Origin: Cryptomeria japonica | Taxonomy: Eukaryota > Streptophyta > Pinopsida > Cupressales > Cupressaceae | DNA length: 64,000 nucleotides | Reading direction: 5' to 3' | Assembly: GCF_030272615.1 (NCBI RefSeq) | Contig: NC_081414.1 | Span: 309,627,164-309,691,163, forward strand | In this document: piece by piece, positions 45,774-56,680 of the stretch | Layout of the letters: every line of letters starts with the position of its first letter | How positions within the stretch are numbered: position 1 is the stretch's first letter | The notes under the pieces: model-generated | Database searches by the model: none | What the model saw: the letters and a program-made list of their open reading frames with translations, nothing else | Told to the model about the DNA's origin: nothing | Program-made: the position numbers and the translations under genes

Positions 45774-47021
45774 TGTAAAGCGGAAAATCGCAATCGAACC
45801 CTAGTTGCACTCCCCTCTTCCAACTCCGAGGAGAGAGAAGGGAGGTTCGCTAGGATTCGATGGTTTTCACTTAGGGGAGAGACTTTACATTCAAAAGAGG
45901 GGTTGAAACCCACAAGATCCAATCCCACGCAATGCAAGATTGGATGCTAAATGTGTTTCAAGGGTTAAGACAGCAAGGCTACCCTCTTTCGTAAAGAATG
46001 TTGATAGGAGAATTAAGCTAAGCATGCATAGAAAGTGATAAAGATTCGCTTATAAACTGAGCTAGGAATACAGTATGAAGCTGCGGACCTGGAATTAGCA
46101 GTAAAATGTCGATACGGCGCTGTCCTGCAAATTTGAGCAAAAGTTGTCGGGACGATGGCGCCCGGCGCCACGGTCCTCCGAAAAATCTGCGAAACGAAGG
46201 GGGATCTGTTCGTCTCTGCACAAGGATTCCAGATCTTCAATTTCAGCCGCGTACCTGCAACCTACACATAGAAAAGTGAAGACGATTGGGGGGTTAGGGA
46301 TTAGGGGTTTGCCTTTAGGTCAAACCCCAGTTTTGGAATTAACCAAGAAATGAGCAAGTGTTGTAAATGTAAATGTATGTAAAACAAGTACTAATACCTT
46401 GTTCTAAGGATGTTTGTATCCTTATGTGCGAAGGTTTAGATGTTGTATGTTGTATGTTATAGCATGAAGTATGTGATCTCCTCTTCAATGGTCGAATCCT
46501 TGTCTTGAATGCAACACTTAGCCTTGAATGGAGACTTGAAATGATCAATTACTTGAAGGAATGCTTGAATGCTTGAATGCTTGAATGCTTGAATGCTTGA
46601 ATGCTTGAGTATAGTTTCCACGCTTGCATACATATCCTCTTCATCCTCCTCCTCCCAAATGAGAGAGAAAAATGTAGTTTATATACTTGTCATTTAGGGC
46701 TGATAGACTGATTTTCCCAACCTTAGGCCGACCAGGAAAGTTAATTTCCAATTTGCAAACAAAAAGACCCGAGACCCCTTAGGAGACCGGGCCCAAAATA
46801 GGACCCAGGGCCATGGTCCTGGGGACCAGGGCGCTGGGCGCTCTGGTCCCACCTCCCGGGACAGCAGGGTGCAAGGAGGTTCAGGCCAGGGTGCTTGAAA
46901 AATGCAGTTTTCAGTGTTGTGAGCAAGTTTCAGGGTCTCCATTCAGGTTGCGTGTTGCATCGCCATCGTGAAGACCAAAATGCAGTCGAAATTGCAAGTG
47001 TCACAATTTTAGGACGCTACA
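45774..47021 (-). repeat. 5' LTR of TR-GAG element
   Basis: Same ends as the left copy. It differs by about 23 substitutions, mostly transitions, and by length changes: six GAATGCTT units instead of four near 46561-46608, and a rearranged GC-rich patch near 46805-46850. TATA box on the minus strand at 46677-46686. The GGCGCCCGGCGCC palindrome is at 46157-46169. Confidence 0.92.
46677..46686 (-). promoter_or_regulatory. TATA box of TR-GAG 5' LTR
   Basis: Minus-strand GTATATAAAC lies 335 bp inside the LTR edge. The same word and spacing occur in the other LTR (40071-40080), and similar boxes lie at similar spacing at 22831 and 63431. It would drive leftward transcription through the leader and gag. 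Confidence 0.6.
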
Positions 47022-47330
47022 GTATATATATGCATATATGTGTATGTATATATAGATATATGCATATAGGTGCATATATGTATACATAAATATACATATA
47101 TACACATATACATGCATGTATACAGAGATATATAAATATGTATATAGATATATATGCATAAAGGCGTGCACACACATATATATCTGTGTGTGTGTGGGCA
47201 TATATATCTATATCTCCGTGTAAGTATATATTTACTCTATTAACGTACATGGACATAAATTTAATAGAGTAAATATATACTTACACAGAGATATATAACA
47301 CACACACACACACAAAGAGGCGGATAGGAA
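47022..47330. repeat. Right target duplication, simple repeats and a long hairpin
   Basis: GTATA (47022-47026) completes the target duplication. TATATACATA and TGTGTGTG words follow. 47209-47242 and 47262-47295 form an inverted repeat of 34 bp with one mismatch around a 19-base loop. Confidence 0.85.
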
Positions 47331-47427
47331 AACATCATGAGATTAGCCTGGCACAACTGGGGTCACAACTTGTATTACCGACAATATCGGTTGACATAAC
47401 CAGTATATCTAAGTATAGGCACTCAAC

Positions 47428-48069
47428 ACTTAGCTTTGTTTAAAAGTGGATTTCGGTATTTGTCTCTGCCCTGAGAAGTGTGAAATATCCTTCATCGGAG
47501 AGATCTCTAACAAACGTTGGTCGGTTATTTTGAGATTTGAAGATGATTTGGTCATACATGTGACCAAAAGGATTTTGGGTGATGAGATTATACTCTCGAA
47601 ACACAGGAAATGAGTTAATAGCAGCATCCCAACAAGGTTTGCAACAATACTACTCACAATGGGAGAAGAAAAAGTAGTCACAATCACACTATGCAGGTTG
47701 ATTTTCAAAGAAGAATACTTGGTCAACCTGGAAATGGTGATAAAATGTGTGCATGAGAAGATTCAAATACCTTGCCCGAAAGATTACTCCAAAGTTGCAG
47801 AAGCTATAGATAAGGAAGAGGTGCTCAATATAGAGTTCACAAGGCCTATTCTGAGTAGCAATGATCAGAAACTCTATCGTCAAAGACAAACAAAGATTGA
47901 AAGGAGCATTGCATTCCTTAAGCAATGGCTTGGAGTGGTAAAAGAACCAAAAGGGGAATGGTGGGTGAGTTATATGGTAGAAGAGGGGTGGACCCCATTC
48001 CAGGCTGACAATCCCAGTGAAACACAGGCCTCTGGCATGGAAGCCACATATGACAAGGAGGAAGAATAA
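47428..48069 (+). pseudogene. Unidentified ORF, nearly open
   Basis: From about 47428 one frame reads through KVDFGICLCPEKCEISFIGE and ISNKRWSVILRFEDDLVIHV, has a single TGA near 47608, then continues as the 136-codon ORF 47659-48069 (MGEEKVVTITLCRLIFKEEY ... EKPKGEWWVSYMVEEGWTPF-like end). The residue mix looks like a real soluble protein, but I recognise no domain, motif or family. It is followed at about 48.9 kb by a LINE-like 3' tail, so it may be part of a LINE-type element. This link is inference. Confidence 0.4.
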
Positions 48070-48830
48070 GTTTTCATTACATAGTTTTGTTTGCTATTAC
48101 TACTGTAACTAATCTTATACATAGAGATATAGGATTTGCAGTTAGTACAAGGCACATATTGAACTTTTTATTAAATACTTTGATATAGCATAAATAGCGA
48201 AGGGTAAGATACTCACTTGATGATAATTTCAAAACATATAGTTATACTAATTAAGTGAAGTTTAGAATGAAGATATTTTTTGAATCAGGCATATACTAAA
48301 ATACAGTAACAAGGAGTACTTTAGTAATTATGGCATATTGGTTTACTTTAGCATTTATATTTAAACATATATAAGTCTCGAATATCATGGCAAGAGCCTA
48401 AAGTACAAGCTAGATAGGTTGTGTTAGTATCAATCCTTTGTTGACCAGTGTTTATACCCCTAATATTATTGTAGACTGGGTAATCTTTCATAGTATAGCC
48501 AACAATTTTTGATGCTGACTTAATATGAAAGAAACCTAGTCTATAATAACAACAGGGGTAAGTATGTAGAGATAATATTGGATCTTATTCTTCTCTTTGG
48601 CACTAACACTTAACAAAGTGGTTTTGTAGAGGGATTGTTTTGAAAATTTGTTTTGCAGGATAATCAGAAGATGGCAAATATGGCAACAATGAACTAGGAA
48701 GTTTGGCAGAAATATACTACTTCATGTAAATCATAGATGCTACCTATGAAGGGCTTTTGATCAGCCAGAATGTAAAATTTGTAAAAGATTATATGTAAAT
48801 CATTAAATATTATTAGTCACTGACTGGACC
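48070..48830. other. Unassigned non-coding stretch
   Basis: AT-rich DNA with no recognised ORF. It may be a 3' untranslated region of the unidentified ORF, since the LINE-like tail follows. Confidence 0.4.
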
Positions 48831-48957
48831 TATGGTCCCAGGAAAGGCCAAAGGTTTTCTCCTCTCCGCTCTTTCCTACCCGTGCTCGCACTGAGCGGAG
48901 ATTGTAATACTATTTATTAATAAAATATGGCTTAGGCCTTTTACTAAGCAAAAAAAA
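48831..48957 (+). other. LINE-like 3' tail with short poly-A
   Basis: The block ends TTATTAATAAAATATGGC, then TTAGGCCTTTTACTAAGC, then eight A residues (48949-48957). Plant L1 elements commonly end this way. The same TTAATAAAA-type ending occurs at 13100-13150. Confidence 0.5.
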
Positions 48958-49126
48958 CACTACAAGTGATTAAAACAACAAAATAGTAGACTGATAATCA
49001 ATAGAACCGAGACAACAAGTATAGATATGAGAATAGAATTTTGATGTGCACTTGTAATAAAAAAATAAGCTTGGACTAGTAGGACCAAGGTGTTGTACGT
49101 GCCCTCGTTTGAGAATTAGTGATGAA

Positions 49127-52100
49127 CTACAAACTAGAGGACTTGTTTTCTAGACTATATGGACTGAGATCTACCAAAGTAATGCAAACACTCCCTCTTT
49201 CATAGAAATTTACCAAATTTTTATTGCATAACATAAAAACAGAGTATATGGTCATGACAATAGAGTAAAACTTCTCAAAAAGGAATTTAAAGTTTTTCAT
49301 AAAATCCTTCATGTTCGAAGACCAGGAATCGAGAAGTGAGGCAGCAATTTCACTCTCGGTCTTCATCTGGAAGCCTAATTATTCCATGGCATCAATAGTG
49401 CTCATCTCCTATGTGATAGTAATAGCCTCCAAGTTCAGAAAGCACTTCTAAATAACCTACAACTTAGGTAATAGGAGTAGCTATAGCTCCTGTAGATTTA
49501 GAGTTTGCTTGCATATCTCTGCTTCAATCTTTGCAATCTGTTGTCGGTGATTTTGAATGGTCTACCCATACACTGTGAAAGAATCATATGGTACTTTAAA
49601 GGTCTCCACATACTACTTCAGTTTTGATTGGAGTTGACCCTTCTTCTTCAAAGCATCATCATAGAATAGATCACGCTGGCATATCTTGCTCAAAAGATTT
49701 TTTCCTTCAACCATTGCTAGACTGATATCATCTTTCTGATGGATCAACATAGTTCTAGCCTCCTCAATTTTCTTTACCAATGCAACATTCAGTTCCTTTT
49801 CATGGTTTTTATTTGCAGTGGCATGGGCAACATCTTCTAGTGATTGAACTTGATCATCCACTACTGTGCATAATAGTTTTAGCTTGGCAAGCGAGGAATC
49901 GGTACTAGGGAGGTTCGTACCAGGGATTACATTGGAAAGAGTGTCAACAGCAAGTTGAATGACATCCTGTTCTTTCTTTTTCCTTAGTTCTTCCTATCTT
50001 TCTTGAGCTAGTTGAATGCTCCTTAGTAGCTCCTTTTCATCTACTAATTGGGTAAGATAGGCAAGAGTCAAATTGGTCTGACCGTTGGGATCAACCTGCT
50101 TAGCTTGATCTCCGGTTGTCTTAGGAGTTTGTCCTCCTTCCTTTTCCTTGATCTCCTCTTGTCTTTTCTTCTCCTGCTCTTCTTTTCTTGGGCTTCCTTG
50201 TTAGCCTTCTCTTTCTCCTCTTTCACCTTCTCCACTCTCTTCTTCTCTTCTTCTTGCTTCCTCTCTTCTTCCTTAATCGTCTTCTTCCTTCTTCTTCTCT
50301 TCTTCCTTCTTCTTTTCTTCTTCCTTCTCCTGCGCTTTCTTCTTCTCTTCTTCTTTCTTCTCCACTCTCTTCTTCTCTTCTTCCTCCTTATCCTTCTTTT
50401 CTTTCTCTGCTTTCTGCTTTTCTTCTTCTTCCTTCTTTTCTTTCTTTGCTTTCCTCTTTTCTTCTCCTTCCTTCTTTTCTTTCTCCGCTTTCCTTTTTTC
50501 TTCTTCTTGCTTCTTTTCTTTCTCTGCTTGAATGTTAAGTGCAGTATCCACGGGTGCAATAACTAATGAATCTACATCAATAGGAACAATTTCCTCAACT
50601 TGTCTTTCACTCTGATTGTTGAAGGTTTCATCTAGTTTAGATGTAGATAGGTCAGGCTCTTGCTCAGCCGGTCGATTACCTTCAGATACTTTCTGCATTT
50701 TGATAACTGCTTTAGCCTATAGATGGGTGTCTTTTTCCACTTCAGAGGTTTTACCTCCGAGTAATTGAAGTCTTCTTCTTCGTATGAAAAAGATGCCTTT
50801 GTACCGATTAAGAATCTCAAACAATTTTGAATTAGAAGCATCAAGAAAATATTGAGCAAAATATTTCTCCCTGATTTCTTGTTCCTTTTCAATGGCAATG
50901 CGACATTTATTGTCCAAAGAATCATACAAAGATTTAGAAGTAATTGATTTAATATAGGTAGGTGACCTATCATTATCACATAAGTATTTGATAAGTTCTT
51001 GTTCAACATCCTCCTTTTCACTATCATTGAAATCATCAAAATATTCTTTTAAATCATCAAGAACTTTCCTTCTAATATTCTTTATGGTCCTTTGACAATG
51101 TGTCATAGGGTTGTAAAAAGAAATATCTATATTTACTGGTGTAGAAGTTGCAGATACATTGCTGGTAAGCTTGGTCTTCTTAACCGGTTGCCTTGTCTTC
51201 TTTATTTCTTCTTCTGATTTAGTGTCTCCTAAATCCCGTGCTTCATTCTTAGTTTTCCTCTTCGTTTCCAATACCTTTGGCAGAATAGCCTCTGATTTCT
51301 TTTTGGATGGTGACCTCCTAGTCACTTTAGGACTGGCATCAGATGTAACCGGTGTTGATGCCGATGGCACAACTTTCCCCTTCTTCTACTTTGGTACTTC
51401 AGTAGGTTTGATCCTCTCTAAGTAAGTACCGATCCTCTTCTTCTTTGGATCCAACGGTAAAGCAAGTAGGGTAGAGGCATACCCAGTAAGTATATCATTC
51501 ACCACTTCATAGCCCATAGGCTCAAGTTCCTCTTCTCTGGGATCAATCACTTTCATTATGCAGTGATCCACTTTGATCATGAAACAAATGTCATCTTCAT
51601 ACTTATTGACCAGTTCACCTGATATCCTTACTCTCTACTTCATATTCAATTTAAACTCATCAAAATACCTATTCAGAGTCTCTGAATAAGTAGGTTCTAC
51701 TGCTTGTAGTCTCTCCTTGATTTGCCTTGAAACCGGTAGGTCACTTGACCATTGAACATCACCAACTCCCAGAAAATACCCTTGAAAGTAGAAAAACAAC
51801 CCAACCAGTAGTTGACCGAATTTGAATTTTAGAGAATTACCCTCTTTGATAGATTTCAAATTCTCCATGAGTTGTTTTTGCATACAGGTACACAAGTCAT
51901 ACTCAACATCATCCTTGGATCATCCAATAAGCAGCATGCATCGCAACTGTAGGAACAAAGTTCATCCTGCTAGCATAAAATACTCTGTAACCGATCACCA
52001 TGCACGCATACTTCACCAAGTCATCTCTTATGGTGTTAACAATCATTGCCCGCTTGTCACTCATAGAACCGGTGAGCTCTATCACTTTGGATTTGGTGAT

Positions 52101-52533
52101 CTTACGAAGAACATGGACTTCTCCAACATTGCAGAAACTGGTCACAACATAGATTGCCTCCGGTGTGATATCATGAGTTCGTTCAAGATACATTTTATCA
52201 CCATGAACCCTGCTAAGAATGATTCTTATTTGATCATCTGTGAATTCTTCGAGAAAATACACTAAATTGTGAAATTTCTTTTTCTCGATCACACTATATT
52301 ATTGTTTAATCTTCTTGTCTTTCCCATAGAACAAACTTAAATGGGAGTGAATCACTAGAGACCTTAGGTCTTCTAGTTTGCAATCAATATAACTAAAAAT
52401 ATCCCCTTAGACAATGACACTGACGGGAATTTGAGATAGGGCATTATATTTCACCTTCTTCCTAAGAAACTCGGATTACTCTTCAGGTTCAGTAGAACTA
52501 GGAGAGGCTTTGGATGGAGAAGCCGTGTCTAAA
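49127..52533 (-). pseudogene. Unidentified large protein (ORF-B) with Glu/Lys-rich coiled coil
   Basis: Reading leftward from about 52530 (DTASPSKASPSSTEPEE), one long protein is visible despite several stops and one frame change near 51900. All pieces from 51895 to 49127 share a frame. N-terminal third: KFHNLVYFLEEFTDDQIRII, KITKSKVIELTGSM, LVKYACMVIGYRVFYASRMN. Middle: FKFGQLLVGLFFYFQGYFLG, LNRYFDEFKLNM, then a Lys-rich basic region with KVTRRSPSKKK. Then a long Glu/Lys repeat (50140-50530). C-terminal: coiled segments and a hydrophobic stretch FEKFYSIVMTIYSVFMLCNK. I recognise no family. Location after a gag-like ORF suggests an accessory retrotransposon protein. Confidence 0.5.
50150..50530. 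repeat. Polypyrimidine/polypurine tract of about 380 bp
   Basis: The plus strand is almost only C and T (TTCTTCTCTTCTTCC words), with few purines. It encodes the Glu/Lys-rich repeat of ORF-B on the other strand. Units vary, so no exact period is claimed. Confidence 0.85.
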
Positions 52534-53044
52534 TAATTTTGAATGATAAGAGTGAATCGACGAAAAATACCTTTTCACTCTGAACTAGGGTTTTCCGATG
52601 TTGAGCACAACACACTTTTCCAAGAGCTTACTTTACCGATCTGACTTCCACATTGATATCTTGAAATGGCTGCAAAATCTTGTCCAATATTTCCTTCTAG
52701 ATTCTTTCGAATGCAAGATGAATTGCTCTTGTTGCACTGCACAAGCTAGAAAAATTCTTCTTCGAAAATTGATAAGTAAAAATGACGACAAGAGTCACTT
52801 TTAAACATGCTCCTACCTACCATAATAAATGCATCACCGATAGGGTACAAACCCTAACTTTACCACTTCATTTCTTTTGTCGGTTGACAGGTAACCAATA
52901 TTGATAAAAACAATTTACCAATATACACCGGGGGTCCGAAACATTGTTACTGATATGTTCCTCCTTAAGCTTTTCAAAGCTTAATTTGTCAATTCAGGGG
53001 TCTCCACACTGGGTGCAGAAACTGGTAGATCTTGTGGCTTCTCT
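52534..53044. other. Spacer between ORF-B and ORF-A
   Basis: About 510 bp on the minus strand with no recognised ORF and many stops. It may be a leader of ORF-B. Confidence 0.5.
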
Positions 53045-54247
53045 TTAGATTTTATCCATATCGGCCTGAACGGTTTCAACATCGACCTTTCCTTCTGGGT
53101 CGACCCGTATGTCTCCCGATGGATTCTTTTTCAATCTATAGGTTCTGGCAATATGTCCCAGTTTGTGACAATGATAGCATACCATACCAGGTTCTCTCCA
53201 TGGTTTGGTGTTCACATTTCCATTCTTCCTCCTGCATGTTGCAACAGTGTGACCACTACCATGACAGATCAAATAGGTTGCTCTCCAACTATTTGCTGCT
53301 CCATAACCATTTGACCGGTTGTCATAGGTTCTGTATTGGTTTGGGTTCTGGTTCATAGGAGGTTCCAGGACAGCTCCTTTAGATCTTGGTGCATAACTTC
53401 CAGGGCTGTTCATAACTGATCTACACTCAAAATATCTATGCCTAAACTTGTTGCATGCATAACAATGACCATTAAATCTACCGGTTCTAGCATTGTTTTG
53501 CATGTAGGGAAAATTATTGTAAGTCTTACTCCTACACACATTGGCAGTATGTGCTTCCTTGTGGAAGTTAAAGCATATAGGTTTGAACTTGGGCTTACCT
53601 TTGGTTTGGTTGATCTTAGGCGTTGATTTCTCCTTTGGTGCATCAGTCTTGGTTCCAGAGGTTTCACCTTCCTCATATGCAGAGAAACTAAGTCCAGAGG
53701 TATCCTTTGATGGCTTCATTGATTCTAGCTTTTGGTCCAACTTCACAACACTCCGGTTGAACTTTGCAAGTATCTCCTTTGTCTCAACAAGTTCCTTGGA
53801 AAGATCATCATTGGTCTTCATCAAGGTTTCATTCTAAGAAATGGTTGCATTCAGTTTTGCTTGCATTTCTTCTTTCTCTTCCTTACTCTCTTATAGATAA
53901 GCGGTGATGGTACCAATCTCTTGTTTCAGCTTAGAGATCTTGCGCTCCTTGTCCTTCACTAGATCTTCAAATTTTCTTCTATTTTCTAGCTCCTGACTCA
54001 TCCTGATAGTTAGTCCTTCTAGCTCCCTTCTTAGGTTAGCTTTAGACTCATTCAGTTTCTCCACTTCTTGGACTAGGGCATCCATGTCTGCTTCATCAGA
54101 AGAGTTGTTCTCAGTAATTTCCATCATTTTCTCAGCAAGCTCTCTTCTTTTGGCTAAAGAGGCTTTATACTTGACCTTAAATTCATCATAGGCTCTCTTA
54201 GATTCAGCCAAATGGTGAGTGAGTTCCCTCATGTTGTATTCCCCCAT
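53045..54247 (-). pseudogene. Gag-like protein (ORF-A): coiled coil plus four zinc knuckles
   Basis: The ATG at 54247 (MGEYNMRELTHHL), 34 bp after the primer site, opens a frame of 400 codons to 53045 with two stops (TAA near 53895, TAG near 53837), both possible Gln codons changed by C-to-T. The first half is a long Glu/Lys/Leu coiled coil. The second half has four knuckle-like sites: CFNFHKEAHTANVC, CYACNKFRHRYFEC, YLICHGSGHTVATC and CYHCHKLGHIARTY. Three of the four have lost one metal-binding Cys (Phe or Tyr instead). I see no standard gag capsid core. It probably bound retrotransposon RNA. Confidence 0.65.
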
Positions 54248-54280
54248 ATCTCCTTTCAAGTGGTTAGACTTAGAGAAAGG

Positions 54281-54295
54281 TTGGCTCTGATACCA
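54281..54295 (-). promoter_or_regulatory. Primer binding site (initiator tRNA-Met)
   Basis: Minus-strand TGGTATCAGAGCCAA lies just inside the LTR. It is an exact match to the common plant copia site. Confidence 0.9.
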
Positions 54296-54297
54296 AT

Positions 54298-55464
54298 TGA
54301 TGAATACTAAGAGGGGGGGGTGAGTTAGTATGCTCAAAAACTTGACTGAACACTTAAGCAATTTTATTGTAGACCGGTATATTAGTTTAAACAACAAACC
54401 AGTTAAAACACAAATAAGACAAATAGCAAATAAAGCATTCACCCACACAAGCACAATCACCATAACACAAGATTTTTGATGTTGAAACCCAAATGGGAAA
54501 AACCACGGTGAGTAAAACTCACAAGTCAACTATCTACAGAATAGTAACCAGACCGGATAAGGTAAGACCGGTTAAGGCCTTACAATGTTCTTCACCAGAA
54601 CAGATTCTGTTAGGAATCCAGATCTCTGTTAGGAGATAAGTCTTGTTAAAGACTACCCTGTTAAAGGATTTCAGATCCACAACCTATGAACCACCTTGTT
54701 AGAGGATTTACAATAGGATTGACTGGGCCTACCCGGTTAAGGGTTTTAGACTTGACGAAGAGATTAGTAATCAACAAGTGAATGATCTATAAAGTAGCAC
54801 ATAATGCTTGATTAGACCCTTGACTTCTCTTTTGTTAATGCATTGCACCATTACTTCAGTCTTCTATCCTTTGCATGTTCAATCTCTATCGCATGATGCT
54901 TCTATAACAAATTCACTCTACAACATCCATACACACGCGTTAAAACCCTAGACTTGATGTCCTTAAATAGGAAGCTGATTTCATGTCGGTCCAATAAGAT
55001 TGGATTACAATTTCCTAGGTTCAAAGCATCTAGACACATTTGGTAACACGACACAAAAACATTGCCAAAGTGTCGGTGGATGATAGCTCATCACACTATA
55101 TAGTTTTACCGGTTGAATCACCCTATCGGTATCGGTAGATGATAACTCATCACACTTTACAATTTTACTGTTTTAACACAATATACCATTTAACGAACAA
55201 AGACTGGTAAACTGCAACATAGTGTTCTGATCAAAAAGATTAACTGCCGCTAGGGATCCTCATTCTGCTTGAGGTCTTCAGTCATGCTATGACTGGTAGG
55301 CTTCTTCTGCAAAACACCGAAAGTCTTCTACAAACAAAGACTATACATATAGTGGCATATAATACCGGTTTGAACAATACAACACATACTACTGATTGAG
55401 AATAACTCATACATAAAATAAGTGTGTGTCCATTAATGACAAATCACAACTAAACATGCCAACA
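54298..55464 (-). repeat. 5' LTR of the ORF-A/ORF-B element
   Basis: On the minus strand it would start TGTTGGCATGTTTAG (55464 leftwards) and end TATTCATCA next to the primer site. Near the inner end GGTTTTTCCCATTTGGGTTT (minus strand, about 54486-54505) is like the conserved U5 motif of many plant copia LTRs. The words ACCGG and CCGGT recur. The second LTR was not found, so the outer limit rests on the TGTTGG start. Confidence 0.6.
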
Positions 55465-56658
55465 ACCACATCAACTAATTACAAACATTATCAAAATTCC
55501 AACAATGGCAAGGTCACTTGCATAAAGGATACTCATACAATGCTAGAAATGGATAGTGTAGTGACCAATAGGACATTTGAAAAGGGGACAATCATATCAT
55601 GCAAATAGTGTCATAGCAAGTTCTATGATAGACTATTTATGACATTCCAAGGGGATTATACCCTAAGAGATTGGTTTCATGCATAGTGGCAAAGGTAACG
55701 AGTAGAAAGATAATAGTATATAGAAATCAAGTGAAGATTCATCTCAAGTAAAGCAAATATCTTTAAAAAAAAAGACTAGCATAGTCCTAAACAAGACTAG
55801 TGAATTTTATGTCAAGAAGCCAAAAGAGCATGCACTAAGTAATGGTGCTAAGAGTTTGAGGTGACATCTAACAATATATGGTGGTGTATATGCCAAATTT
55901 GAACCTTAATATTGCAAACCCTAGTTCCAACCATAAAATCCTAGATCTACAATAAAATTCAATAACACATCAATGAAGAACCATCAAACATGCAAAAGGA
56001 TAAAATAAATCAAATGATACCTTCACAAATTCAAATGGGTTTGATCTTCACTATTCTCTTATCTAAATTGATCTTGTATTTTATATGATTTCTCTCAAAT
56101 ATTAATTGCTTGTGCAAGAGCTCAATGAAGAATGGATTTGGTTGTGATGATATAAGCAAAACTCAATCCAATAGAATGTAACTATGCTCCAAGATCCGAC
56201 TATGGAAAAGAGAGGAGGAAGGCTCTTTTTATAGAAAACATCCTAGAAATGGAGGGTTGAGATTAAGAGGTGAAACAATAGATGGTCGACTAAGATTGAA
56301 GGGTAGATAGAGGAAATAGTAAAATAAAGTGGTTAAGATGGATAAGGGTCCACTTGTTATTTGGATAAATGAAAGGGAAAAAGGTAAATTAACTAATTAC
56401 ATAAATTAAAGAATTTACTTAATTAATAGAAGAAGGGCCACATAATTTAAATAAATAAAATATTTATTTAATTTGGAAAAAAGAGAATTTAAATAAATCA
56501 AAATATTTATTTAAAATAGGATATAAAAAGGGCTTAGAAAAGGATCAGTGAATTAATTGAACAAATAAATATTCATTTAATTAATAGTAGAAAAAGGGGA
56601 TAATTAAATAAATAAAAGTATTTATTTAAATAGGCTAGGACAATTTTAGGTGTCTACA
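55465..56658 (-). repeat. Unassigned DNA ending in an LTR edge
   Basis: The right edge reads CAATTTTAGGTGTCTACA (to 56658) and is followed by a reverse polypurine tract, as at 40412 and 63773. A minus-strand TATA word (CTATAAAAAGAGCC, 56223-56236) supports a promoter. 56380-56630 is rich in ATTTAAATAAAT words. The left limit of this LTR is unclear. The part near 55465-55850 may be unrelated DNA. Confidence 0.5.
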
Positions 56659-56680
56659 TTTTGCCCCTGTTTGAGACAAT
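56659..56680 (-). promoter_or_regulatory. Polypurine tract beside the LTR edge
   Basis: Minus-strand CAAACAGGGGCAAAA lies directly next to the LTR end, showing that the LTR on the left is the 3' LTR of a minus-strand element extending rightwards. Confidence 0.6.

Larger units (their letters stand above)
39184..47021 (-). mobile_element. Non-autonomous gag-protease LTR retrotransposon (TR-GAG type, Tat/Ogre-like)
   Basis: This 7838-bp element has long LTRs (1229 and 1248 bp, near 98 percent identical by hand count), GTATA target duplications, a primer-binding-like site (45753-45771), one long ORF with gag and protease-like domains, and a polypurine tract. No reverse transcriptase, RNase H or integrase was seen in any frame. 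Structures with LTRs and only gag are known as TR-GAG elements. The gag and protease blocks resemble the Tat/Ogre branch of Ty3/gypsy. The little-damaged ORF and similar LTRs suggest recent movement helped by a partner element. Confidence 0.88.
49127..55464 (-). mobile_element. Large LTR element encoding a four-knuckle gag-like protein and an unknown protein
   Basis: On the minus strand there is an LTR (54298-55464), an exact initiator tRNA-Met primer site (54281-54295), a gag-like ORF-A (53045-54247) and a large ORF-B (about 52530 to 49127). No RT or integrase was seen. The left LTR is absent. The element appears to end near 49.0 kb, where a LINE-like poly-A tail abuts, so it is truncated or was cut by another insertion. 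The layout fits a non-autonomous large retrotransposon derivative with its own accessory gene. Confidence 0.6.

Noticed and set aside
50048-50566. A 172-residue plus-strand Leu/Phe-rich ORF looking like a membrane protein
   Set aside because: It is the antisense of the Glu/Lys repeat. GAA/AAG codons read backwards give Leu/Phe/Ser runs. The minus strand fits the surrounding protein.
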